Below are positions 1 through 11,425 of a stretch of 64,000 nucleotides of DNA, piece by piece. A program made the position numbers and the translations under genes. Location of the stretch: positions 7,264,568 through 7,328,567 of the forward strand of contig CM055081.1 of assembly GCA_029204045.2 (NCBI GenBank). The letters are read 5' to 3'. Below the pieces are notes generated by a model that did not search any database, was not told where the DNA came from, and saw only the letters and a list, made by a program, of their open reading frames with translations. Every line of letters begins with the position of its first letter. The stretch's first letter is position 1. This stretch comes from Tillandsia leiboldiana (Eukaryota > Streptophyta > Magnoliopsida > Poales > Bromeliaceae).

Positions 1-1972
1 TTATTAAAAATACAATTTCCGGGGAATTAAAATACCTTAATAGCATTAAAAAACAGTACGAGTGACAAAAACCATCAGCAGTACCAATGTTCGCCAAATA
101 TGTCCACTTCACTAAAATTCTATTGAGCAAAAAAAATTGGCCAGAAAAAAGGGATAAAGTGCAAAGCTCATTTTTGTATTACCGCCAACTATATAATCAC
201 AGGTTTTTGTTAGAGATGAGTTCTGTTGATTGAGGTGTGACGGAGGAATGACAAATGACGTGCTGTTTGATAGATATTATGGATGGAGACTAGGAATAAT
301 GAACGAGCCAGTCCAAACTACAAACATAGGTGAAAGAAGTGTGGAAAACTACAAGGATATAAAAGGGAATGGACGGCAATAATGACTAACAAGGTTCAAG
401 ATACAAGAAAGAGAATGCTGCGTGTATTAAGTCAAAAGACATTATTTATAAGAGCAGCAAAGCATTTTTAGAACTCTGAATATCCCATAAAGTCTACCGA
501 CTATAATTTCAACGAGTCCCTTAAATAAGAAATCCAAAACAAAAAAGGAAACAAACTGTAACAACACCAGATAGAATCTTCTATCACAAATAGCCTTTCC
601 ATTAATATCTGCTCCAACGAAACTAGAAAGTGACTACAATATCAGGGGATTGAACAAAAAGGAAATCCAGCAAAGAGATGATGGTGATACATTCCACTTA
701 TAGAAATCATTGTAGGCCAAAACCAAACTTGAAGATAGTCTCATACTGATAGAATCGAAGGGGAAATGTGATAAAGATAAAAACTTTCAAACTAAGGTAT
801 ACAATTTCAAAATTCAAAGTTCAACTTACAACTAACCTAGAAAGAGTATTGGACGAAAAGGAGAAGACAAACAGATACTAAACTCAACTAAAAGGATCAG
901 AATGTCCAAAATGGTCAAGTTATACACAAAGATGAATCTCCGAGCATATAATATCAGATTATTTAATAGAAAAAATAAAGATGAGGGAGAAGGTGCCTTA
1001 ACAAATTTAGCTTCAAAATGCATGAAAACAAATAAATACATCAGGTTTTAGCAATCTTTGTTTGCGTCCGATTCTCATCATTGAAACTAGTATTCTTTGT
1101 GTTATTTTGCAAAATAAATTTCTCCACTTGAAAGCTAAGGCTAATCTGGCACATATAAAGTACGCCATATCAAGGATTAAAAATTACCTACTTGTGCTTG
1201 TACAAAATCTAATTAAACTAATGTCAACCAACATGCGTAGATAACAGAAGACAACGTTGGTCGAAAGCTGTCGAAAACATTAAAAATTGTTTATATTTTT
1301 GTGGTCCATCTTCCCAGGCTGTTGCATAAATGTGACAGTATGTAAAGAAATACAAACATCATGTGCTAGTGTTGTTTGTCTTATATTTACTATAAACAAC
1401 AACCTCATGTCATCAAATAAATGTTCGCAATTGACAATAATGGAGAAAATCTTCACAAACAATTTTTTTAATCTAATAAGCAAGCAGTTGAATAACAAAG
1501 AAGGAAAAAAGAAAACTATTTAGCAGAAAAATCTGATTGTAGCAAGTGTTTCCTTCCAAGACTTTTCTCATTCTTCTCTTCCACCAGTTGTTACCTTGTG
1601 AAATATGTGCAATTTTTCAAATTTACAGAAGAATTATGAAATGAAATGGACAAAAGATATTTGAAATCTTCAAATCTTCAGGTTGCCGTTTTTCTACGGA
1701 AATAAAATTCAATCTCCATAAATCTTCTTTTACGAGAATTTAAGAGACACATATGGCCAACTTCCCCCTTCATGCAGTTGAATTCATTTCAATGATCTCC
1801 TTATCGTATTTATGATTCTAAAATTAGAAATGGTTTCAAAATTATATGTTGTGAAATGAAGTAATTGGATTCATTGAATCAAGATGCAGCGAAACAAGCG
1901 AGATATAGCAATCCAATAACCAATTAGCCAAAATCATCAGGTAGATCGAAGAATCAAACATGAAGATCGAAC
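1..1972. other. Probable SAR1 intron 2 or downstream sequence; no exon recognised
   Basis: This stretch lies 3' of SAR1 exon 2 on the minus strand. I looked for the next SAR1 exons (the part beginning VDAVVYLVDA in the family) and did not find them, so the rest of the gene is probably outside the window and this is a long intron. It is AT-rich with only short open frames lacking recognisable domains. Confidence 0.5.
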
Positions 1973-2377
1973 CTTGGCGTAGTAATCCTTCCACACACGG
2001 CGAGCGATCTGATGCCCTCCGAGATCGAAGGCCTTGAATTTGATCTTCCCGATGCTCAGCTCCTCGGACGTCGGATACTGCGTCGGCTGGTGCTGCACCA
2101 ATCTCTACTCATCCAAGAAACCCCCAAAAATGTTTCAAACATCAAAAAATTCAAAAAAAAAATCACCAAAAGACCTCACAAGACCCACGAATTAACAACA
2201 TATAGGACAAATGTTACAGATCAAGCAAAATAGGGCATAGATCGAAACCTCGTCCTTGAGCATGTGAAGCAGCGTCGTCTTCCCCGCATTATCCAACCCC
2301 AGAAAAAGGATCTTCGCCTCCTTTTGCCACAACCCTAGCGAGGCCAGCACGCCATAGAACCAGTCGACGAGGAACAT
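1973..2377 (-). CDS. SAR1: SAR1-type small GTPase, first two coding exons (partial)
   Basis: SAR1 is the GTPase that starts COPII coat assembly on the endoplasmic reticulum for ER-to-Golgi traffic. Exon 1 is 2249..2377 (43 codons) and exon 2 is 1973..2104 (44 codons); both are in phase 0 and flanked by GT/AG sites. Exon 1 starts MFLVDWFYGVLASLGLW, the hydrophobic amphipathic membrane-binding N-terminus typical of SAR1, followed by the P-loop GLDNAGKT (residues 27-34). Exon 2 carries the switch II motif DLGGH (residues 70-74) and ends WKDYYAK. The plant family is about 193 residues, so a little under half is present; the G4/G5 guanine-binding motifs lie beyond the left edge. The start is the only ATG that gives the family N-terminus. 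Identification as SAR1 rather than ARF rests on the N-terminus and the LVQHQPTQYPTSEEL segment. Confidence 0.95.
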
Positions 2378-2527
2378 CGCTGCGGCCGAGAGTTCGCCCC
2401 CCGACGCGCGAAAATCGCCCGAAAAATCGCCAAATACTCCTCAAGCGAGATCGGATCTAGCGATCCGAGACCCCGCCGATCCCGATCTGGTCGCAAGGAA
2501 TCGTTCCAAAACCTCCCTCGACGCAAC

Positions 2528-2528
<1 letters not shown>

Positions 2529-2572
<44 letters not shown>
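2529..2572. repeat. (GA)n microsatellite in the SAR1 5' leader
   Basis: An uninterrupted GA run about 150-195 bp upstream of the SAR1 ATG. On the gene's sense strand it is a CT tract, common in plant 5' leaders and core promoters. Role inferred from position only. Confidence 0.8.
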
Positions 2573-2575
<3 letters not shown>

Positions 2576-2599
2576 CCCTAGGAATGGAAACGAAGATGC

Positions 2600-3890
2600 G
2601 GGGGTAGGTTTGAACCGCGAAGAAGACGATCAACCAGAGAGGGGTAGCGTGGACGATGACGTGTCGGTCGCCTACCGAATTTTAGAAGGTGAGGTGGCCT
2701 CCCCGTGACCGGAGAAACCGGTAAATGGGGAGCGGTGACCGGCGCTCTCCGGTGTCCGAATCGTCGACCAATAGGAACGCGAGGAAGGGCCTTGCCTCGT
2801 CATCGAGCGAATCATGTCCGTTCGATCGGGATCCAACGGTTCTTGCTTTTTTTGGACTATATTAGTCAATGGTAGGTGCGTTTGTTGTTTTGTCCCCAAT
2901 AGGAAAACCACACAAGTCAATTTAATTAAATTCTTTCGTTTTATAATTTAATTTTGATTTAACCATATTGAAATTAGAATTTACTATTTAGGAAGTAATA
3001 ATGTTGTTTAGGGTTTAATTATCATCAGTAAAATTTTAGGGTGTATTTTTTCCCATTTGATTTTAAATAGAAGAGCTTCCAATTTTTTTAATAAAATTTT
3101 GGTTTTAGGTGTTTTCAATAAGTTAATTTAATTATATCTAATGATATAAATATTCAATTATAGATTTTATTATCAACTTTGAGTGAATACCATACCTTAT
3201 TCCACCTAAACCTAACATTCAATAAATATATGTCAAAAATAAGATCAAAGTCACTGTTTTCAAATGAAATAAATTCTTCTTTTTTTTTTTTCTTTTTTGA
3301 GAGAAAAGTAAGCATTATATTTTATTTTCACAATTTATAATTTACTATTCAATATAATTTTAATTTTGAATGGTTGATTGTTATATTTGCTATTAGTATG
3401 ATTTTCACAAATTTTATTTATAAATTATAATTTATAAATAAATCATAATAATGTCGATATCATCATCGTTATGGTTGTCAATTCAATTGCAAATCAAATC
3501 ATTATTGTTGCCTTCCTAATCACACAACTACCTACCAGCGACGGATATTATGATGCAGTCAATTTAGTGTTAAAAGTTTTGGAAAAACATAATTCATTTT
3601 AATTAGATCAAAAATTCTATTGAGTTTGATAATTTTTTTAATCGCAATGGATAATATTTAGATAGTCATAATTTTTCATTCATGTGTTTATTTTTAGCAT
3701 GTAATTTCATTTTAAAAATATTTTTCGAAATTTATGTGTCAAACTGAAAAATTATTCCGGACAAGTTTGGAACCTTATATTTTAAAATTTTTATAATTTT
3801 ACTATTTTAAATCTGATTATTTGATTATTTATAATCAATTTAGGTTTAGAAATATATTAAAATTTATTATAATAAAATATTATAATATAT
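2600..3890. other. Intergenic, no gene seen
   Basis: GC-rich up to about 2.85 kb (SAR1 promoter side), then strongly AT-rich. I see no coding exon or RNA gene. Beyond it, 3.9-4.6 kb holds two MITE copies and two long TA runs. Confidence 0.5.
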
Positions 3891-4144
3891 GAGTCCGGTT
3901 ATTATACTTGTATAAAGTAATTGGTACTTGTAAATTTTTTATCATTAAATCTACCACTTTGACAAATTTTATATCTTAAATTATCCTATTCCACCAACCA
4001 AAATTTTATATCTTAAATCATTATATTCTACCAACCACTCACTAACTCAAGGAGCCCACTATCATCATAACCGTACACTTTTCATAAAAGAGGTAAAAAC
4101 CTACAAATACGAATGACTTAGTACTTTTACAAGTATAGAAACTC
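3891..4144. mobile_element. Foldback MITE family 1, copy A
   Basis: A non-coding element of about 250 bp with inverted ends. The left end reads GAGTCCGGTTATTATACTTG and the reverse complement of the right end reads GAGTTTCTATACTTGTAAAA. The middle shares the family phrases for a 'cattaaatctacc' block and a 'ccaaccactcac' block with copies at 4244, 50339 and 61405. It abuts a long TA microsatellite on its right, as if inserted at TA. Confidence 0.7.

Positions 4145-4148
<4 letters not shown>

Positions 4149-4238
<90 letters not shown>
4149..4238. repeat. (TA)n microsatellite
   Basis: About 90 bp of pure TA between MITE copies A and B. Probably the target of, or generated by, the flanking elements. 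Confidence 0.9.
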
Positions 4239-4241
<3 letters not shown>

Positions 4242-4243
4242 GA

Positions 4244-4468
4244 GAGTTCTTCTACTATACTTATACAAACACCACGTAATTGGTGTTTGTAAGTTTTCCA
4301 CCGTTAGATCTACCGTTTTGACTAATTTTATTTCTTAAATCATTCTATTCCACCAATCATTCATTTAACCCAAATGACCCACTATTATCCTAACCACACA
4401 TATTTTCATCCAATGACTAAAAATTTACGAGCATCAATAATTTAGTATTTTTAAAAATATATAAGTTC
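4244..4468. mobile_element. Foldback MITE family 1, copy B
   Basis: About 225 bp with the family's ends: left GAGTTCTTCTACTATACTTA, right end mirrored as GAACTTATATATTTTTAAAA. The internal 'ccgttagatctacc' and 'caccaatcattcatttaaccc' blocks match the other copies. Flanked on both sides by TA microsatellites. Confidence 0.75.

Positions 4469-4472
<4 letters not shown>

Positions 4473-4554
<82 letters not shown>
4473..4554. repeat. (TA)n microsatellite
   Basis: About 80 bp of pure TA directly right of MITE copy B. Confidence 0.9.
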
Positions 4555-4557
<3 letters not shown>

Positions 4558-4966
4558 GGAATTAACTTTTATTGTTTTATCAAAAAATTGTGGTATTTAT
4601 GGATCCCTCTTTTCTTCTTTAAATTTTTTATTTTTTAATTCAACTTTTAAACTTGTGTCACATCACTATTATTGCCATCTCAGAAATCATTACTATTAAT
4701 TACAAGATAAATTTGAGAATGATTTGGATGCGCATAGATGCTGCTTATGCTTTTCGTTCCAACCAATTTATACAAAATAAATAAACAAAAAAGCGCAACT
4801 TATTAAGACCATAAAGATAAAGATTCTAAATTAATTGTGACATGATTAATATAATTTAACTGCATTGCCATAAAATTCAGCTGTACATAAAGTGTAGTAC
4901 ATCTCTAAAACTTTAGCCTTATTAATTGAATAACAATAATAACAACAGCACAGTAAAAGTTCAAGA

Positions 4967-7900
4967 TCATTCCACTGGGCGCTTCACAATAAGAACTGGG
5001 CATTTTGCATTTCTCATGCAGTAATCACTTACACTTCCAAGAAGAGCCCTGCCAGAACCGCAACAAAAAAAAAAGAAGAAAAAAAACACACCCCTAAGCA
5101 AGTACATATTAAGTGGACTATGAACTTGACAAATGTTGATCTCTTACCTTTGAATGAAGCCATAACCATGGCTTCCCATGACTAGAAGATCAGCTCCAAG
5201 CTTATCCACCATATCACATATCGCATCTCTCGCGTCCCCCACCGCGACCTTCTCCTCGACTTTTATCTGATCCAAGTATCAAAAAATTTGTTTAAGTTTA
5301 TTAGAAACATGTATATGTAGTTGGGCGTGTTTAATGCAGTTGGAGTTTCTGAGAAAAAGTGTTGCTTTGAGTAATTAGAGAAACTTCCAACGTAAGTTTA
5401 TGCAGAAAAGACGAATGTCCAAAATTCATTTTACTCATCAAATAGTGCGCGGAATTATGCAGAAAAGACGAATGTCCATTATTTTAGCGCAAAAGTTTTA
5501 TATTAGAGCTTCTGCGTTATCACATATTGTGGTCCTCTCGTGCGAGTACAACCAAATTAATGACCCCTATAAGGACATTTTAACTAGCAATAATTAATGC
5601 TTGCTATTTATCCATAGGCCTCGTTTGACAACCGGTATAAGGGGGATAAGGAGTTTATTCCCTTCTTTATATCTAAACAACATTTAAGTGTGGGGGAAAC
5701 AGCTGTTCCTCCCATATCAGATTATTCCGGTATAAGGGTAGAACAGTTGTTCCACCCGTTGCTTATTATTAATTTTTTTAAAATTAAATTTTTTAAAATT
5801 ATAAGATATTTAAATTTATAAAATTTTAATTTTTTTTATTTTATTTTATAAATTTAAATCCCCTCTATTATTCTTATTCCTCTTTAACTTATCAAACACA
5901 ATTTTTCTTATCCCGGTACAACTTTTATACTCAACCAAACACAAAATTACTATGATTCTTGCTTGTATCCGAACTTATACCTATCCCCGAAATAATTAAT
6001 TTTCGCTTATACCCGAACCAAATGCAACCATAGAGAATTAATACATGAACACAAAGGTGAGGTCACTTCACTTACATTTTCGTAGGCTTTGCAAATATTC
6101 TTAGCTTTTTCCATCACAGAATCTGCAAGATCTCTGCTGTATTTGTCTATGGAAGCTGTGACCTCCTCAGAGAATACATATCCTGAAAATAACATGAAAT
6201 TGAAGACCAAATAATAGAAGCAAAGAGTATGCAAAGTCAAAAAATGACCTGTTAATTAAGCTAGTTACCAAATATAAACTATATACACAAGTATATGTAC
6301 ACATTAAACAAGTTTTCTTTACCTGTCTCTGGTTCTTGCAGATCAGGTGTAAAATCTATTTCAGTGCCAAATAGATGATGATCCCTTCTATTTTCTGGAT
6401 ATGAGACGGTTGATTTAGTCGCGATTAGATTAAAATAAATTAAAATTCGTATTAAACAGATACCTTATTTAATTTACACATGATATATTATTTACTTGAT
6501 CGGAATAACAGGTGGTAATTTCTGAAAATAACTTTTGACCAGGGTAAGAGGTAGCAATAGAAAGAGAGTGGTGGAATTTAAATTCACGAATCTTTATATA
6601 TCATATAAAATAATTATTTACTTTTAAAAAATTATGCTGTTGGAGAAATTTTTTTTAATATATTATATTCAACACTAAATAATTTGTAATTCTTTTATAA
6701 CAAAATTAATAGGTAATCTAAATCCAAAGTCAGCCCAAAATCTCATGGAAAAAAAAAAAAGAAAAAAAAAAGAGGAGGTAATTACCTATATACCTCTCAA
6801 AATCTACTTCTCTTAAATTCTTTTATTTTTCTAAGTACATTCTTCTTAAAGCTAAATTCTATTAGTTTACTACTAAAAATAGCTATTAACTATAAAAAAA
6901 ACGTCATTTACTATAAGGGTGTCACTTATTCCTTTCGTTTAGGCATGACATCCTCGTTAGCTTAATTACATTACAGATTTTCTCGTTTAAGTCTAATCAC
7001 ATCACAGATTCTTCTGTTTAGATCTGACGTACTCGTCAGTACAATCATACACACAATCTAAAATTACCCGACGATATAAGATTTGTCTGCTAGTCTTGTC
7101 ATTCAGATTCTGATATAGCATATTGTTATTCAGATTCTGACTCAGCCGAAATTCGTCACATACTTACGAACACAACCCAAGATCATCACCCAGCCCAACA
7201 TTACTAGACGATGTGAGACTTATCTTGCTAGCCTTATCATTCAAATTCTGGCATAGCATGTTATCATTCAGACCTTGACTTAACCGAAACTCGTAACATA
7301 CTTTCGACTGGTGATTAACTCTAATACCAAATATAACGTCCAATCCACTAACAATAATAACTTATTGAATTCAAACCATTGACTCAAAATATTTAAATTT
7401 AATTATTATTATTAGTGACCATAATCTCTTGTATATTCAATCAAAATTTCATCCTTATCCTATGTGAAATTATTAAGACGTCACACTCACATATACACAT
7501 ATCCTTTTTATTCTCCTAGGGCCCGTTTGGTAACGGAATAAATCAAAACTAGCTATTTCAGGGATAAATATAAAGTATGAATCTAGTGTAAAAACGCGTT
7601 TGGAATGGTTCCAGAGATAAGAGATTTTGTGTTTGGTATGATAATGAGGAATAAAGAGTTTTAGTTGGATTAAATAACTTTTTTGCCCTCAAGCTTTATT
7701 ACGTGATAAAACTTGTTAAATTCTAATTTCTTTCTTTTAATTAATAGATTAAAGCCTTACAAAAAATAATATAAAAACAAAATCAAAATCAAATTATATT
7801 TCATGAAAATAATATTTAATTTAATATTTTATCTGCTCTATTTTAAAAAAAAATAAAATTATTCATCATATTTTTTAAAAAATATTTTTATCATGAAAAA

Positions 7901-9120
7901 AAGGTATATGTTATTTGTCTGCTATAAATTTCATATTGCTTTCTTACTAATATATACAATTGATTAAATAATTTTTTGCTCTCAAATTTTATTACCTGAT
8001 AAAACTTGTTAAATTTTCATTAAAGATAATTTTTGGAAAAAAAAAATATATTAAAATTTTACTATAGAAATAGTAATTCTTAATTATACCAGAATTATTA
8101 GAATAAAATATTTTTATAATTTCTGATGTATTTGAGCAATAAGAGGAATATTCTCCTTATCCCCAAACAATTTCATTTACAAGCGGGTACTAACATTTTA
8201 ATTTCTTTCGAAATCTATAATGAAAATAAATTATTTTGGACTTAATCGGAAATAGCTGACAGGATGACATGGCACATACAAATAATGAAGAAATATTTTA
8301 GAAGCAATTGTAAGAGTCGTGTGTTTATTGTCTTATGGAAGGATACATCGGTAATTATATAAAAAAAATTTACAGATTTAATCTAAACTATTTTATCATT
8401 CAAAATACTGATTTTATTATTTATTATTTTAATTTATTTAATTTGAATCAGTAAATAATATTTTAAATTTAAATTTAAATTAATTACTCACTTTAATAAA
8501 TTTATAATTATAAAAATTATATAAAATATATTATTTAAATAAGTAAAGATAAGTGATACATTCAAATTTTGAAATTAAAATATTTTAAATTTTAAATGGC
8601 AAAATTAATTATTTTTTTTAAAAAAATAATTAAATTAAAATGATTCATAGTATAACTTTTTATCTAAAATAATTATAAAAAAAAATATCTAGTATACTTT
8701 TCAAAACTTCAAAATAATCTTATTTATTCCTAAAAAACAAAAACATTCTCGGTAATTTTAAAAATTTTCTCCAAATATTCTCGATTTACTAATGAAATTA
8801 AAATTTAGAAGAGTATTTTAATAATTTCAAAATAAATTTAAAAATCTTAAATAAAAATAAGGGATAAATAAGCAAAAGGCCCCATATAAAAACAGTGGTG
8901 GAATGTAAAAGTGGCGGTGGGTCGTACCGGAAGCGTCCAACGCGGAGAACACGGGAGACGGAGGCCGAACGTAGAGGAGGACGAGAGCGTCGCGCTCGGC
9001 CGCACAAATGCATCGGAGGCTCCAACGGAGGGCGCAGATGCTCTCCTCCCCCTCGTCCACCGCCACCACCACCACCCTCCTCCGACCCCCCTCAAACGCC
9101 GCCACGTCATCCATGTCCAT
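4967..9120 (-). CDS. Universal stress protein (UspA-fold, ATP-binding type), 190 aa, 5 exons
   Basis: Exons: 8928..9120, 6323..6394, 6076..6182, 5148..5266, 4967..5048; 573 nt in all, phases agree at every junction. USPs are small cytosolic/nuclear proteins that bind ATP and respond to hypoxia, drought or heat; the exact role of this member is unknown. Exon 1 gives the first beta strand (RRVVVVAVDEGEES, with the conserved VAVD) and the LVLLYVRPPSP strand. Exon 4 to 5 carries the ATP motif G-x2-G-x9-G-S: G155, G158, G168, S169 in VMGSHGYGFIQR/ALLGS. The protein ends CPVLIVKRPVE. Exon 2 (about 24 residues, charged) is a loop rather than core. I start at the ATG at 9120 (MDMDD); in-frame sequence upstream has only a GTG. 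Intron 1 is 2.5 kb and holds a TRIM relic; intron 3 holds a possible MITE. The antisense frames over GC-rich exon 1 are shadows. Confidence 0.93.
5617..6036. mobile_element. Possible MITE in USP intron 3
   Basis: The left end reads GGCCTCGTTTGACAACCGGT followed by ATAAG; the reverse complement of the right end reads TGGTTGCATTTGGTTCGGGT followed by ATAAG. These imperfect inverted ends bracket about 400 bp of AT-rich non-coding DNA. A short 'ccata' flanks both ends. Superfamily not assigned; the match is imperfect. Confidence 0.5.
6917..7485 (-). mobile_element. TRIM retroelement relic, copy A, in USP intron 1
   Basis: Read on the minus strand: one LTR of about 154 bp (7332..7485), a primer-binding-like site next to it (TTGGTATTAG, about 7321..7330, degraded from TGGTATCAG), a short non-coding interior with the family's 'gctag...gacaagtctcac'-type phrases, then a polypurine-like stretch and the TGACACCC start of a truncated second LTR near 6917..6924. 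It matches the better-preserved copies at 27.0-28.8 kb. It codes for nothing. Confidence 0.75.
7520..8190. mobile_element. Possible degraded terminal-inverted-repeat element in USP intron 1
   Basis: Begins GGGCCCGTTTGGTAACGGAA, the kind of end seen on plant DNA transposons, and about 650 bp later has a loosely complementary 'tccttatccccaaacaattt'. The second end is weak, so this is a suggestion only. Confidence 0.3.
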
Positions 9121-9199
9121 ATTCCCCCTCCGATCGAACGCCAAATACACGCCTCGCTACGTAGTCCCGCCCGCGCCGATGCTTCTTTGTAGTGGTCAA

Positions 9200-9342
9200 T
9201 GGCGGATGCGAGCAGCGGTTTTCAGTCTCCCGCTGGATTCCTATTCGGGTCGCGGTTTTGGCGGCCTTCCGGATTAGGTCTTTCGGGTTTTTTTTTCTTT
9301 GAGAGAGAAATCCGAAAACCGATAAGGATAATTAGTATGAGT

Positions 9343-9379
<37 letters not shown>

Positions 9380-9988
9380 TTTCATACAACCCCTTATAAA
9401 AATACCGATTAGCAAATATATTTCTACAAAGTTTAATTTTTCATATTATTCTTTCAAAAATTTTAATCATAGATTAAATATTTAATCTTAATTAGTGAGT
9501 AAGATAAATTTATATTTTTATCTTTTTATATATTATATTTAATCATAACTATATTTTTTAATAGTTAGATTTTTATAAGAACATATTTATAAAGGTAAAA
9601 TTGATATTTTACTTATATTCTGTTAAAAAATAAATAGTAAACTATAACGGTAACAAATCATATATATATAAATAATTTAGTATTTTTAAAAAAATAAATA
9701 TAAAAAATTAAACTTTGTAGGGATATATCTACTATTCTTCGCTATGTTTATAAAAAAGTATATGAAATTATTTTTTTTAATAAAAAAAAATTATAGTATG
9801 CTATAACTTTATTTTTTTTAAAAAAAAAATAATTTTTTTAAAAAATATAAAATAATTAAATTTAAAATTTAAAATCTAAAATTTTAGATACTAGTCATCA
9901 ATTTTTTTACAATTTGTGCTAAATACCAACACCATTTGTATTTGTGTGACTATCTAATTCAGCTAAACTATTTGTGTGTTTCTCATAA
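9200..9988. other. AT-rich spacer upstream of the USP gene
   Basis: The first about 80 bp would be the USP promoter/5' leader side; the rest is AT-rich with T and A homopolymers (for example 9342-9379). No gene seen. Confidence 0.5.
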
Positions 9989-10160
9989 GGAAAATGCTAT
10001 GTGTACACCCCTTTCGGGGTGTACATCATACACCCCACCCATCTAAGGGTGGGGGTGTGATGATGGGTCACTCGATGTGACCCGTAAAAAATATCGGCAC
10101 CATTAAAATGGTGGAGGTGTATGATGTACACCCCTTCGGGGTGTACATGTAGCATTGCTC
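9989..10160. mobile_element. Mutator-type MITE, family 2, copy 1 (172 bp)
   Basis: The ends are inverted: left GGAAAATGCTATGTGTAC, right mirrored as GAGCAATGCTACATGTAC. It is flanked by an exact 9 bp direct repeat TTCTCATAA (9980..9988 and 10161..10169), the target duplication length typical of Mutator elements. The interior has further palindromes around 'gggtcactcgatgtgaccc' and 'acaccccttcggggtgt', so the whole element can fold. A second copy in opposite orientation is at 29303..29473. Confidence 0.9.
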
Positions 10161-10419
10161 TTCTCATAAAAACCGTGGTCCCAAACCGTTTTTGCTTTAC
10201 TTTGTGTGCACGTCACATGTTTTTGCTTTACTAGCTGTTGTATGATTGAAAAAGTGGCACTTCAGATCAGTTTTATAAAAAAAAAACGAATTTCTTCTTT
10301 TATATTGAAAGAATCTGTTGCTAAATTTGATTTTAAATTACTGTATTTTATAAATCGTAGAAATATTAATAACAAATAAATAGTTGATGTACACTCGCTG
10401 GTCCAGATATAATGGATTT

Positions 10420-10529
10420 TTTTTTTTTTTTTTTTTTTTGAGAACGAGGTAGCATGCTACCGCTTCATTCAGTTGGGAAATGAACTTGGCTACAAGATGA
10501 GACAACTAGGTCTCTACAGAACCGTAAGG

Positions 10530-10578
<49 letters not shown>

Positions 10579-11058
10579 AAGGGGGGCAAAATTCTTTCCA
10601 GATACTCCTCAGGCCTCTAATCTCCACCACCCGGTGCCTCGCCGTCAATTTTTTTGCTTCAAAAACTCTTCTGTTTCTTTCTAACCATAAAACCCACCAA
10701 GTGATCGCCACGGTTGCGAGCTCCTTCCTCCCGAGCGAGCAATTCTTGTCGCAGTAAACTTTCCACAGTTGACCTGGTGACAAAGCGGAGCGAACTGAAG
10801 ATTTGTTCACCAGCACGCCTGACAAAATATCCAACGTGAACCGGCAGTTCAGGAACAGATGGTCCCCTGTCTCGATCACTTCGGAGCAGAACGAACATCG
10901 CCCCTCTCCACTCCACCCCCTTTTCAATAGGATGTCCGTCGTTAGAACCCTGTTTCTGAGGACAAGCCATACAAAAATTCTGACTTTAAGTGGAGCCCTG
11001 ATCTTCCAGAGTTGCACAAAACGTCTATCCGCGACACCCCCGTCTTGTAAAAATCTGT
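10420..11058 (-). mobile_element. 5'-truncated LINE, 3' fragment with zf-RVT domain
   Basis: Minus-strand LINE end. A 13 bp target duplication ATATAATGGATTT flanks it (10407..10419 and 11059..11071). It starts (at its 3' end) with a T run at 10420..10439, the poly-A tail on the sense strand. The coding part includes WKIRAPLKVRIFVWLVLRNR and a Cys/His segment CSFCSEVIETGDHLFLNCRF, the zinc-binding domain found after the reverse transcriptase of plant LINEs. The catalytic RT part is missing. The 3' UTR contains a 40+ nt A run (plus strand, about 10533..10575) and the palindrome GTAGCATGCTAC near the tail. Confidence 0.93.
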
Positions 11059-11220
11059 ATATAATGGATTTAAATTTTTAGATTAGATGAGTTTGATTAG
11101 ATTCTTTATTTTTTGAATTCACATGAGTTTGGGTTAGACTTAAAGCTCTGTAACAAATAGGATTTAAAACGATGATATGATGATCTTAATCTACTTGTCT
11201 TCCGGACCTCTCTCCATTTA

Positions 11221-11272
11221 ATCCCACATCGACTGGGCGTGATTAAGAATTTGGAAGAGGCTTGTATATAAG
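11221..11272 (+). promoter_or_regulatory. USE and TATA box of the U5 snRNA gene
   Basis: ATCCCACATCG at 11221..11231 fits the plant snRNA upstream sequence element (RTCCCACATCG). TATATAAG at 11265..11272 follows after 33 nt. In plants that spacing marks snRNA genes read by RNA polymerase II (U1, U2, U4, U5), whereas Pol III snRNA genes have about 23-24 nt. Confidence 0.9.
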
Positions 11273-11289
11273 TTTAGTGACTTTAGCAT

Positions 11290-11425
11290 TAGAAGACACG
11301 CAGCTGCGTGGTGAGCACAGAGCGAACTATTCTTTCGCCTTTTACTAAAGAATACCGTGTGTGCGCCACTCCAAGCAGCATACGCCAATTTTTGTAGGGA
11401 TTCCCCACTCCTCTTGGGTGGGGCC
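11290..11425 (+). ncRNA. U5 spliceosomal snRNA
   Basis: U5 is the snRNA whose loop 1 holds the exon ends in the spliceosome. Loop 1 is visible as CGCCTTTTACT (11336..11346), closed by a perfect 8 bp stem TATTCTTT (11328..11335) / AAAGAATA (11347..11354). An Sm-protein site AATTTTTG is at 11387..11394, followed by the 3' terminal stem CCCCAC (11403..11408) / GTGGGG (11418..11423). The 5' end is estimated from the TATA box (about 25 nt downstream) and could be off by several bases; so could the 3' end. A rough 3'-box-like CA...AGTATTT follows at 11429..11448. The promoter, loop, Sm site and terminal hairpin are all intact, so it is probably a functional gene. Confidence 0.92.

Noticed and set aside
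4149..4554. CRISPR-like or satellite array
   Set aside because: The regular repeats are plain TA microsatellites separated by one MITE copy; this is plant nuclear DNA.
8895..9399. Plus-strand Arg/Pro-rich open frames
   Set aside because: They are antisense to GC-rich exon 1 of the universal stress protein gene, whose minus-strand frame matches the family.
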